Assembly (NCBI GenBank): GCA_964617665.1
Contig: CAZUAH010000346.1
Location: 1 to 14,463 of the forward strand
DNA length: 14,463 nt
Direction of reading: 5' to 3'
Origin: JADHUC01 sp964617665
GTDB lineage: Bacteria; Planctomycetota; Planctomycetia; Pirellulales; Pirellulaceae
Shown here: one piece after another, positions 1 to 6,927 of the stretch
Numbering within the stretch: position 1 is the stretch's first letter
Layout: each line of letters begins with the position of its first letter
Translations under genes and position numbers: made by a program
The notes under the pieces: generated by a model
What the model was told of the DNA's origin: nothing
The model's input: only the letters and a program-made list of their open reading frames with translations
Databases searched by the model: none

Positions 1-294
1 TGGTACGAAACGGACAGCTACAAGGATGTCCGCGAGATCGACATTCTGGAAGATAAGAAGGGCGAAGATCCGACGCGGCGAATCCAGAAGAATGACCTCA
101 TGCGGCTAGTGACCAAGGGTCTGAACCGCAACGAACGGCTGATCATCATTCTGTATTATTACGAAGAGTTGACGATGAAGGAGATCGGTGCAACGCTGGA
201 CCTGAGCGAAAGTCGCGTTAGCCAGATGCACAGTAGCATCGTCCACCGGCTACAGTGCCAGTTGGGCCGCCGCCGGCCCGAATTCGGCACCTGA
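1..294 (+). CDS. RNA polymerase sigma factor, FliA/WhiG type (3' end only)
   Basis: The frame is open from the first base, so this is the C-terminal 97 residues of a gene whose start lies to the left. A linker with ILEDKKGEDPTRR is followed by a sigma-70 region 4 helix-turn-helix: LNRNERLIIILYYYEELTMK, then EIGATLDLSESRVSQMHSSI. The YYYEELTMKEIG and SESRVSQMHS signatures are typical of the sigma-28 (FliA/WhiG) branch of sigma-70 proteins, which recognises the -35 element with this domain. Family known: alternative sigma factors for flagellar, sporulation or general regulatory genes. Regions 2 and 3 are outside the window, so the regulon cannot be inferred. A hairpin with a T-run follows 36 bp after the stop, so this is probably the last gene of its transcript. 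Confidence 0.9.
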   Translation, partial: WYETDSYKDVREIDILEDKKGEDPTRRIQKNDLMRLVTKGLNRNERLIIILYYYEELTMKEIGATLDLSESRVSQMHSSIVHRLQCQLGRRRPEFGT

Positions 295-329
295 ACCCGT
301 CATTCAATCGGAATCATCGAACAATCTCG

Positions 330-362
330 AACCCCGGCCCGAATTTTCGTGTCGGGGTTTTT
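330..362 (+). terminator. Rho-independent terminator after the sigma gene
   Basis: A 7-bp stem (AACCCCG at 330-336, CGGGGTT at 353-359) ends in a T-run continuing to 362, 36 bp after the sigma-factor stop. An alternative inner pairing (CCCGA with TCGGG) is possible, but both give a GC stem followed by T residues. The GTG at 365 lies immediately after this hairpin, which argues against it being the start of the next gene. Confidence 0.7.
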
Positions 363-436
363 GTGTGTCTTGGTACTCGCCCCGACACGCGGGTGACGCT
401 ACCTTTACGGTAAGTTCGCACAACACCGCTAAAACC

Positions 437-1738
437 ATGACCTCCATCGATCCCAAACAGAGTCGACGATTCGCCGTACGCGTTGTGGAGACTCTGCGCG
501 AATCCGGTTTTCAAGCATACTGGGCTGGCGGTTGTGTGCGGGATCAGCTTCTAGAAAGGACTCCCAAGGACTACGACGTTGCCACCAATGCCACGCCCGA
601 CGAGATCCGTGAGGTATTCGGTTCGCGGCGCACACTAGCGATCGGAAAGGCATTCGGAGTCATCACCGTGCAGGCACCGAAAGGAGCCGGGCCGGTGGAG
701 GTAGCGACCTTTCGCCAGGACGCCCAGTACAGCGATGGTCGGCATCCGGATAAAGTCACGTTCACCAGCGCGGAAGAAGACGCCAAACGCCGCGACTTCA
801 CGATCAACGGCCTGTTCTACGATCCAATCGATGGTAGGGTGATCGATTACGTCGACGGCCAGCAAGATATACGTCGGCGTTTGCTACGGGCGATAGGCGA
901 TCCGTTTGAACGCATCGCGGAAGACAAACTGCGCATGCTGCGAGCCGTGCGTATGGCAGCGACTTTCGACTTCGCTTTGGACGAGTCGACATTCGCCGCC
1001 GTGCAGCAGAAGGCGTCGGAGCTTGCGGTTGTGAGCGCTGAACGAATCACGGCCGAAATGCGGTTGATGCTGGTCCACCAGAATCGGAGCCGAGCTGTTG
1101 ACTTGCTGGCTGAATCAGGACTGTTGACGGTAATCTTGCCCGAACTGCAAGGCATCGCGCCCGATGGGGAGAGCTCGTCGGCGAAACCGCCCTGGCAGAG
1201 AACGCGGCGCATCTTGGAGTGTCTCGACAATCCGACGTTCGCTATGGCATTTGCCGCGCTGGTTCGCGAGTTCGTTTGTCCAGTCGGGCGCCGCGTTCCG
1301 GAAGTGCAGGGGATCGGCGAGCGGCTGAGACTGACCAACAGAGAAGAACGCGAGGCGGAGTTTCTTCTGGTGCACGAGCACGCAGTGCGTTCGGCCAGCC
1401 GAATTCCCTGGCCGCAACTACAACGGATTCTGGTACAAGATGGTGTGGACGACCTGCTCTCGTACAGTCGCGCTGTTGCGGACGCAATCGGTGAAGGCAG
1501 CCAGGAGATTGCCTACTGTCGCGACAAGCTGTCGTTGCCCAAGGAAGAACTAGATCCGCCGCCATTGATCAACGGCGACGATCTGAAGAAGGCCGGCTTG
1601 CCGCCTGGACCGGCGTACAAACAGATCATTGAAGCCGCCCGCGATGCGCAACTCGAGAAACGCATAGCCACGAAGCAAGAGGCGCTTCAGCTGGCCCGCG
1701 AGTCTTTTGCGCAGACGGACAAGGACAATCGCGAGTGA
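437..1738 (+). CDS. CCA tRNA nucleotidyltransferase / poly(A) polymerase family protein
   Basis: A 433-residue class II nucleotidyltransferase of the tRNA CCA-end/poly(A) polymerase family, acting in the cytoplasm on RNA 3' ends. Visible motifs, in order: WAGGCVRD (29-36) with the catalytic DYD pair D45/D47 in PKDYDVATNATPDE; RRDFTINGLFYDP (118-130), the ribose/metal-associated motif; and RIAEDKLRMLRAVRMAA (159 on), the NTP-selecting EDxxR-type motif and start of the neck helices. A helical C-terminal half follows. ATG 437 is preferred over the upstream in-frame GTG at 365, because the extra 24 residues are unlike the family and begin on the edge of the preceding terminator. Sequence alone does not separate CCA-adding enzyme from A-adding enzyme or poly(A) polymerase. 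There is no HD-domain signature at the C terminus. Confidence 0.9.
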   Translation: MTSIDPKQSRRFAVRVVETLRESGFQAYWAGGCVRDQLLERTPKDYDVATNATPDEIREVFGSRRTLAIGKAFGVITVQAPKGAGPVEVATFRQDAQYSDGRHPDKVTFTSAEEDAKRRDFTINGLFYDPIDGRVIDYVDGQQDIRRRLLRAIGDPFERIAEDKLRMLRAVRMAATFDFALDESTFAAVQQKASELAVVSAERITAEMRLMLVHQNRSRAVDLLAESGLLTVILPELQGIAPDGESSSAKPPWQRTRRILECLDNPTFAMAFAALVREFVCPVGRRVPEVQGIGERLRLTNREEREAEFLLVHEHAVRSASRIPWPQLQRILVQDGVDDLLSYSRAVADAIGEGSQEIAYCRDKLSLPKEELDPPPLINGDDLKKAGLPPGPAYKQIIEAARDAQLEKRIATKQEALQLARESFAQTDKDNRE

Positions 1739-1749
1739 GTGGCGATGGG

Positions 1750-1777
1750 GAGGCTGCGAGAGACTACACGCAGCCTC
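1750..1777. other. 9-bp hairpin downstream of the CCA-transferase stop
   Basis: GAGGCTGCG (1750-1758) and CGCAGCCTC (1769-1777) are perfect inverted repeats around a 10-nt loop, starting 12 bp after the stop at 1738. No clear T-run follows on either strand, so it is a weak terminator or processing hairpin at best. Confidence 0.4.
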
Positions 1778-1791
1778 ACCAATCTCCAATT

Positions 1792-1862
1792 TCGTTTAAC
1801 CGCAAGCCGGAGGCGTGCGCGTATTCTGGGGGCGCGCACGCCTCCGGCTTGCGGCTAAACGA
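1792..1862. repeat. Near-perfect palindrome (30-bp arms) between convergent genes; GCAAGCCGGAGGCG family
   Basis: Arms 1792-1821 and 1833-1862 pair over 30 bp with a single mismatch (A1799 against C1855) around an 11-nt loop. The core on the left arm is GCAAGCCGGAGGCG. The element lies between the stop of the + strand nucleotidyltransferase (1738) and abuts the stop of the - strand lipid kinase (1863), so it can act as a bidirectional terminator. A sequence-related palindrome occurs at 10812-10891, which marks this as an interspersed palindromic repeat family rather than a one-off terminator. No transposase is nearby. Confidence 0.85.
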
Positions 1863-2255
1863 CTATGGGCTACCGTGCCAACATGCCATGACGCGGACCA
1901 CAAATACAATGCAGCCGACGACCACAGCGCCGATCGCGGCCACAAGCACGGCTGCGCTGCTGATGTCGAGCGCGGTGCCAATGTGCTGATTCTCAGAGCG
2001 GTCGATGGATTTGGCCAGGTGCTCCAAAGCGGTGTTGAACATCTCCGCCGCGAAAACGACCGTTATGCACAGAACCAGAATACACCATTCCGCATTGCTG
2101 ACCCGACACACGATCGCCGCGGCGATCACCGCCACGGCGAAGAACAGATGAACGTGGAAACTGCGTTCGTCTCGGAACGCCCGAGACATTCCACGAAAGG
2201 CGTCGCGGAACTTTCTCCGCCACGAACCATCAGGCGAATAGTCCTCGTCGGTCAT
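1863..2255 (-). CDS. dgkA: Diacylglycerol kinase/undecaprenol kinase (DgkA-type) integral membrane protein
   Basis: A 130-residue small membrane lipid kinase that would phosphorylate diacylglycerol or undecaprenol with ATP at the inner membrane. After an amphipathic N-terminal helix (KFRDAFRGMSRAFRDERSFH) come three hydrophobic segments at about 37-50, 57-73 and 102-122. The signature AEMFNTALEHLAKSID places E71, N74 and E78 at the spacing of the catalytic E/N/E of DgkA, and HIGTALDISSAAVLVAAI matches the second motif. One oddity is L97, where the family usually has Lys before the Asp (AKD). The ATG at 2255 is preferred because GGGGAAG lies 5 nt upstream; the in-frame ATG at 2279, which adds eight residues, has no purine-rich site. 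DgkA versus undecaprenol kinase (UdpK) specificity cannot be decided. It is codirectional with the large MG-domain gene, with a strong hairpin between them. Confidence 0.88.
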   Translation of the reverse strand: MTDEDYSPDGSWRRKFRDAFRGMSRAFRDERSFHVHLFFAVAVIAAAIVCRVSNAEWCILVLCITVVFAAEMFNTALEHLAKSIDRSENQHIGTALDISSAAVLVAAIGAVVVGCIVFVVRVMACWHGSP

Positions 2256-2260
2256 TTCTT

Positions 2261-2267
2261 CTTCCCC
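2261..2267 (-). promoter_or_regulatory. Shine-Dalgarno site deciding the dgkA start
   Basis: On the - strand this reads GGGGAAG, 5 nt before the ATG at 2255. The alternative ATG at 2279 is preceded by pyrimidine-rich sequence (CTTCCCGA), so the shorter protein is favoured. Confidence 0.5.
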
Positions 2268-2353
2268 GCAAGATTTCATTTCGGGAAGTCAACCGACTTT
2301 ATTGAAGCAGTCAAATGAGATCGGTTCCAGAGGCAGGTTCAAGAATTCGTTCG

Positions 2354-2431
2354 GGGTGGCCGGGGCTGGAGCGTGCGAAGCCCCGGGAATCGCCAAACCG
2401 GGGCTTCCCTTCGGTCCAGTCCCGGCCACCC
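2354..2431. terminator. Large two-tier hairpin after the MG-domain gene
   Basis: The outer stem 2354-2370/2415-2431 pairs over 17 bp, with one G-T pair at 2365/2420. Inside it, a second stem GAAGCCCCGG (2377-2386) with CCGGGGCTTC (2398-2407) closes an 11-nt loop. It starts 17 bp past the stop of the leftward 1246-residue gene and lies before dgkA, so on the - strand it would form a very stable RNA hairpin that ends or protects that transcript. There is no long T-run, so intrinsic termination is uncertain. It could instead be a palindromic repeat element or a transcript-stabilising structure. Confidence 0.6.
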
Positions 2432-2447
2432 ACTTCCACGAGATGTT

Positions 2448-5400
2448 CTAGTCCTGGCTGGGCTGCGAGATGATCTTGCCTTCGCCCGAACCGATGCGGC
2501 CGTCCACGTGACCGTCTACCAACACTCGGTACGTTGTTACTACGCCGGGAAGCTCGAACTGGACGGACGCCCGGCCGTTGGCATCGGTCAGCAAGAGTGG
2601 TTGCCATAACAGGTTGTCAGCGTAGACTGGCTGCGATCCGACTGCCAAGTTCTGGCGACCGGAGTACAATTCCCGTACCGTGACTCTACCAGCCTCTCCG
2701 CGCGTCCAACTGGGTTTGTCGCTGGGAGTAAAGCCCCAATCCGCCGCTCCAGGGGCAACGGGCGCGGGCATGGCACCGCGGAATGCCTCCAGTTGCCGTT
2801 GGCCTTTGGCCTTGTCCTGTCGGGGCGGCTCCGGATGATTCTGTGCGAGGGTGGGAGCTTCCTCTTCGGCGTCCACCTCCATTTTCAACGCTTCCGCCTT
2901 TCGTTTTTTCTCGCGCTCCGTCATCGACGTAGGCGCTGGCGCTCTCGGACGTGCTGGCGCGATCTCCACTCCGTCCGTCTTCTTCTCCTCGAACAAGTCC
3001 GCCAGCTCGTCCGCCTCGTCTTTCGCCACACCTCTGAAGCCTCCTCCGCCCATGCCGCCGAGGCCCCCCATTCCTCCGCCAAGTTTCTCACTCTCCCGCT
3101 CCGCGACATCCATTTCTTCCACGGCCGGTTGATCAATCGTATCGGCAAGAGCGGCAGCAGGCTCTACAGGAGCAGCCGGTTCGGCAGGAGCAGCGGCCGG
3201 TTTGGCGGCAGCAGTAGCCGGTTTGGCGGCAGCAGTAGCCGGCGCGGGCGCTGAGGGAAGCGGGTGGGCCATCGCATCGGGTACTGGTGCTGCGTCGGCC
3301 GCTCGAGCGCGTTTGTCTTTCGCGTAATGGTCACGGGCCAAGTTCAAGGGCTTCGCGACTTCGTTCACCGCTTCAATTCCCGCATCCTCCTGTTCTTCCG
3401 CTTCGACGGCTTCGGCCAACTTCTCGGGAAGTTCCTTCATCTTCCGCACATAACCCTCGAACTGTGGCTTTTCCGGCTGGGGGGCTTCCCTCAGCTTCTC
3501 CGTAGGAACGGCGGGTGACACCTCTTCCGCTTGCGCCACAATTGCGTGTTCGATTTCTACCGGCTCTGGTATGCGCGGTAATTCAGCGAGTTCGTCTTGC
3601 ACAGCGATCTGTGCGTCCATCCAGAATGAACCGAAGACCAGAGAAACAGTCGCCACCACGGCGGTTGGGGCCCAGACCTTGGCGCCGGCAGACATTCGCA
3701 GCAGTCCCATGATTCCCATCGCAATCAGCACGGCCACGCCAACAGCGAAAATGATCTGGCCAGTTCGCTGAACATCAAGCTGCCGAATGTCGTGAAATCT
3801 ACGCACACTGTCTTCCAGTGCACCGCGTGACTCGCGACTGTTGTCTGCCAAGACTACAGGCGTAGTCGGTTCGCTAACGGCAAAAGCCAAGGTTGTCGCT
3901 TTCGAGGCCTTTTTGCCATCCTGCATGTCTGAAGCATCCGTACCGGCCAAGCGGTCCAGCCGGACTTGCTTGAAGCGTCGCCAGCCCTGCGTCCCCAGTA
4001 CCAAATCCAAGGCGACGGCTGCTTCCGGCTCCTCTTTCAAGTAAAAATTGGCGTCCTCCAGTTCTTCGGGCTTGTCGATCTGGCTGGTCAGCCAGAAATG
4101 GGTTGTCATCTGCGGCGATTTGTCGTCGGCCAAGGCCAGCAGCGCATCGTCCACCACGGAAACGCCCAACACGGCTTGCCGTGCTTGCCCCGTTTCGTCC
4201 TGAACCGACAGCTCAACGTCTACCTGTTCCCCGGTCGAGCGTTTTCCGTCCTGGCCAGTCACTTGTATGTCCAACTTGTGCGCTGGGCGACGATACACCA
4301 ACCGCTCAGCAATCGGCTGCGGCGGTCGGACGCTCAAATCGTAGGCAGTCAAGCGAATCACACCGTCGGCATGCTCGGCAAGCGGTACGGTCACGCTGCA
4401 CGATCCAGAGCTTCCCTCTCGTGAAACGAACTGGTCGCTTGACACGACTTGCTGTCCCGCGACGGCACCACGACACACGGCGGTAACCGCAAGCAGTCGG
4501 TCACACTGGGTCGATTGGACCTGCAGAGCAATCGGTTCTCCTGCAGCAAACACGCCTTCACCCGTGTTCAGCGTGACAAATTGCAGATTGCCTGTATTGG
4601 GTAAGTGGCGTCCATCGGCTGCGCCGGCCGGCGTGTCGATTTTCAGGCTATACGACTCGCCTTTTACCGGCGTGAAGCGAAACCTGCCGCGGCCTTCGTG
4701 GATTGTCTTCGCTGCCGCTACTTCCTGGTCGCGACTGTCTAAGATGCGACCTGCCACATGCACGGGCTTGTCCATCGAATCATAAGCGTGGAAATAGACG
4801 CGGTTCTCGACACCCGCGACCAGATCGCCCGATTCCGGAAAGAACTCGACTGACACGTCGCCCAGGTTGACAGGAATTGCCTTGATGATGGTCTCTCGTC
4901 CCGCATCGTTGACGGTAACGGACAGCAATCCTCCGCTCGCCTTCACATCATCGGGCAGAGCGAATCGTATTTCGTATGCGCCATATTCGTCTGCGGCCGT
5001 CTCCAAATTGATGAGGTTCGGATGATCGTCGACTTCGGCCAGAATGCGCAGTGGCGCATTTGCCATTGCTCCTCCTTCCGCCCGCTCGACCCGGAACTTC
5101 GCAACGACTTCGTCACCCGGTCCAAAGCTATCGCGAACGAATTCGAGGTACTTATTCAGCGTCGGAGTGCGGTATGGCCGAATGTAGAAGTCCCGGCGAG
5201 CTTCCGCGAATTCGCCGGACGAGCTTCGAGCGACCATCGTGTACTTGCCGCCCGCTTGTTCTTCGTCGATCGCAAATTCGCACGTGCCAACACCGTGTTC
5301 CGTGGCATCATCGCTCTTGAAGCTCGCAACTTGCGCATCGCTGGAATCTACGATACTGAATTCCACCGTAACCTCACGACGGACTCGCAGGCCAAAACGC

Positions 5401-6188
5401 GAAAGCGTAAGCGATCGACACCGTATCGTTTCACCCGGACGGTACAGCGGTTTGTCCAGCGTCAGATGGGTCGTCAGTTCGACGTCGTCGACCGACAGCG
5501 ACTTCTCAATCGTTGGTGACGAGATGCCATTGCTAGCCGCTACTTCCAGGCGAACGTTTCGGCTGTCAATCTCTTCGGGTGTTTCTATCCGAGCCAGCCC
5601 TCCAGTATCCGTCTTCGTTTCGCCAGAGAACAGAAGCTTCTTGTTTTCGCCAATGCCCCGAAACGTAATGCGTGCCGAACACGGCTTGCCGTCCAAAGCC
5701 GATCGCGTTTGGGCAATGATATAGTTTGCAGGTTCGGGCTGAAGTCTCGGCGGCCCGTACACCGTAGTCAGTACGTACGGATCCATCAGCTTCTGCTGTT
5801 GACTCTCGACAGCGACCTCGCGGATCGAAGACTCTGGATTGAAGTACGAATGGACCATGACGCACACCAACAACGCTGCCGCTAATCCGACAGCCCAATT
5901 GGCGATGCGAGCAGCGGCCGGCAGTCGGTGCGTTTGAACTGAAACATCATCCGAAACTTGTACGGATGGCTCAGCCTCCTTCGCCGGCGGCCTTTCCAGA
6001 GAGAGTTGCGGCTCGTGAAGCTGGGTTGCCTCGGCCACGAGGTCTGCCTGCAGTCTGATCTCGGCGTACAGGCGCGCAACATCCGGATCAGAAGTGATTT
6101 GACGATTCACTTCGTCCGCTTCGTTCTCCGGTAGCAGACCGTAGATGAATTCCCAGATCTGCTGTTCCAGGTCTTCTCTGCAATCCAT
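2448..6188 (-). CDS. Giant membrane protein: anti-sigma-like N terminus + macroglobulin (MG2/A2M-type) domains
   Basis: 1246 residues. Residues 1-60 (IWEFIYGLLPENEADEVNRQ region) resemble the helical anti-sigma domain of RskA-like proteins but lack the HxxxCxxC zinc site. A first membrane span follows at about 95-115 after positively charged residues. Residues 120-805 are beta-rich MG domains: MG2 is marked by LDKPLYRPGETI (244-255), and LGVSVVDDALLAL (664-676) is the MG6-type segment, followed by LDLVLGTQGWRRF (727-739). Spans at about 811-830 and 839-858 form a hairpin. Residues 860-1150 are charged and low-complexity, with ATAAAKP repeats near 985-998 and a Gly/Met run at 1037-1050. The C terminus (1160-1240; LWQPLLLTDANGRASVQFEL, VVTTYRVLVDGH) is A2M-domain-like. 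No CxEQ thioester is present. The gene begins 44 bp after the ECF sigma gene with AAGGAAG upstream, so it is likely the partner anti-sigma factor with a periplasmic sensor. The function is inference; the domains are seen. Confidence 0.85.
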   Translation of the reverse strand: MDCREDLEQQIWEFIYGLLPENEADEVNRQITSDPDVARLYAEIRLQADLVAEATQLHEPQLSLERPPAKEAEPSVQVSDDVSVQTHRLPAAARIANWAVGLAAALLVCVMVHSYFNPESSIREVAVESQQQKLMDPYVLTTVYGPPRLQPEPANYIIAQTRSALDGKPCSARITFRGIGENKKLLFSGETKTDTGGLARIETPEEIDSRNVRLEVAASNGISSPTIEKSLSVDDVELTTHLTLDKPLYRPGETIRCRSLTLSRFGLRVRREVTVEFSIVDSSDAQVASFKSDDATEHGVGTCEFAIDEEQAGGKYTMVARSSSGEFAEARRDFYIRPYRTPTLNKYLEFVRDSFGPGDEVVAKFRVERAEGGAMANAPLRILAEVDDHPNLINLETAADEYGAYEIRFALPDDVKASGGLLSVTVNDAGRETIIKAIPVNLGDVSVEFFPESGDLVAGVENRVYFHAYDSMDKPVHVAGRILDSRDQEVAAAKTIHEGRGRFRFTPVKGESYSLKIDTPAGAADGRHLPNTGNLQFVTLNTGEGVFAAGEPIALQVQSTQCDRLLAVTAVCRGAVAGQQVVSSDQFVSREGSSGSCSVTVPLAEHADGVIRLTAYDLSVRPPQPIAERLVYRRPAHKLDIQVTGQDGKRSTGEQVDVELSVQDETGQARQAVLGVSVVDDALLALADDKSPQMTTHFWLTSQIDKPEELEDANFYLKEEPEAAVALDLVLGTQGWRRFKQVRLDRLAGTDASDMQDGKKASKATTLAFAVSEPTTPVVLADNSRESRGALEDSVRRFHDIRQLDVQRTGQIIFAVGVAVLIAMGIMGLLRMSAGAKVWAPTAVVATVSLVFGSFWMDAQIAVQDELAELPRIPEPVEIEHAIVAQAEEVSPAVPTEKLREAPQPEKPQFEGYVRKMKELPEKLAEAVEAEEQEDAGIEAVNEVAKPLNLARDHYAKDKRARAADAAPVPDAMAHPLPSAPAPATAAAKPATAAAKPAAAPAEPAAPVEPAAALADTIDQPAVEEMDVAERESEKLGGGMGGLGGMGGGGFRGVAKDEADELADLFEEKKTDGVEIAPARPRAPAPTSMTEREKKRKAEALKMEVDAEEEAPTLAQNHPEPPRQDKAKGQRQLEAFRGAMPAPVAPGAADWGFTPSDKPSWTRGEAGRVTVRELYSGRQNLAVGSQPVYADNLLWQPLLLTDANGRASVQFELPGVVTTYRVLVDGHVDGRIGSGEGKIISQPSQD
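3196..3242. repeat. 21-bp tandem repeat, about 2.2 copies, inside the MG-protein gene
   Basis: Two identical 21-bp units (3196-3216 and 3217-3237) plus the first 5 bases of a third. On the coding (-) strand they encode the repeated ATAAAKP heptapeptide in the Ala/Pro/Lys linker. The unit length is a multiple of three, so copy-number change would keep the frame. Confidence 0.85.
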
Positions 6189-6232
6189 GGCTTCTTCCTT
6201 AAGTTCGTCGGACGCTCCGTGTCCGGACGCAC

Positions 6233-6778
6233 CTATGATGTCTTGACCAGCGTCTCCCGTAGTTTGGTGATCGCCAGTCGCATCCGAGTCTTTACCGTCC
6301 CCGTGGGGATACCGATTGATTCGGCGATTTCGTCGTACGTCATTTGGCCGTTTTGTCGCAAGAGGAAAACCTCCTGCTCTTCGGCACGCAGCTCGCTGAC
6401 CGCCCTGCGAACCATCGACATCTGTTCGTTGTGTTCCACGGTCGCATCTGGACCGTCGTGGCTGCCTTCGATCGTCGTTTCATCCTCGGGCAACGGTTTT
6501 CTCCGCCGCCGCCATGCCGTTTGCCTCATATCGCGGCCTGTGTTAAGTGCAATCCGAAAGATCCACGCTTTCAGGTTCCTGACGCCACCTACTTTCTCAT
6601 GGTTTCTCAGGCACTTCACGAACGTATCTTGGAGCGCATCGCGGGCATCCTCCGCATTGCCAACCATGTGGTACAGCATGCCCAACAGTTCGCTCTGATA
6701 GCACACAAAGGCATCTTCGAGCATATCTGCAGCGCACGATCGCTCATCAGCCACCGTTTTGCGTGCTGTGTCAGCCAC
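6233..6778 (-). CDS. ECF-family RNA polymerase sigma factor (RpoE-like)
   Basis: 181 residues. Region 2 (about 24-87) shows GMLYHMVGNAEDARDALQDT and LKAWIFRIALN, the core-binding and -10 recognition helices. Region 4 (about 124-177) shows RRAVSELRAEEQEVFLLRQN and YDEIAESIGIPTGTVKTRM, the -35 helix-turn-helix. The length and absence of regions 1 and 3 are typical of group IV (ECF) sigma factors. The start is taken as GTG 6778, because AAGAGG lies 6 nt upstream; the in-frame TTG at 6784 would overlap that spacing. It is followed 44 bp later by the membrane protein with the anti-sigma-like N terminus, so the two are probably one operon. It is divergent from a second ECF gene starting at 6928. 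Target promoters are unknown. Confidence 0.93.
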   Translation of the reverse strand: MADTARKTVADERSCAADMLEDAFVCYQSELLGMLYHMVGNAEDARDALQDTFVKCLRNHEKVGGVRNLKAWIFRIALNTGRDMRQTAWRRRRKPLPEDETTIEGSHDGPDATVEHNEQMSMVRRAVSELRAEEQEVFLLRQNGQMTYDEIAESIGIPTGTVKTRMRLAITKLRETLVKTS

Positions 6779-6784
6779 GAACAA

Positions 6785-6790
6785 CCTCTT
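6785..6790 (-). promoter_or_regulatory. Shine-Dalgarno site deciding the ECF sigma start
   Basis: On the - strand AAGAGG lies 6 nt before GTG 6778, an ideal spacing, whereas it touches the alternative TTG 6784. This selects the GTG start. Confidence 0.5.
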
Positions 6791-6927
6791 CTCAGAGTAT
6801 TAGACGAGTTGGCCAAGGCCGTGGATTTGCGCTGTCACCTATATTTTTAGCAGAAATCGGCGTCATGTTCAGCCGTTTCGGAGCTACTTGCTATCCTATA
6901 AGTGGTTAGGTGATAATAGATCGAGCT
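6791..6927. promoter_or_regulatory. Divergent promoter region between two ECF sigma genes
   Basis: These 137 bp must hold the start signals of both signalling modules. The stretch 6839-6900 is locally AT-rich. A loose sigma-70-like pair for the rightward gene could be TTCAGC near 6868-6873 and TATCCT at 6892-6897. On the leftward strand the TAAAAATATAGG region near 6838-6849 could supply a -10. Neither matches consensus well, and no operator palindrome stands out. The assignment as a promoter region rests on the divergent layout. Confidence 0.45.

Noticed and set aside
365..436. GTG at 365 as the start of the CCA-transferase gene
   Set aside because: It begins on the edge of the terminator hairpin (330-362) and adds 24 residues unlike the family; ATG 437 fits the usual N terminus.
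1792..1862. Terminal inverted repeats of a miniature transposon (MITE)
   Set aside because: The arms are separated by only 11 nt, no target-site duplication is seen, and the second copy has a loop of different length and sequence; a REP-like palindrome fits better.
1815..2318. 167-codon + strand open frame
   Set aside because: Antisense to the DgkA gene, whose motifs and membrane segments are clear; it also starts inside the palindrome.
2793..3254. + strand open frame rich in Ser/Arg/Gly
   Set aside because: It is the complement of the low-complexity linker of the MG-domain protein; composition explains the lack of stops.
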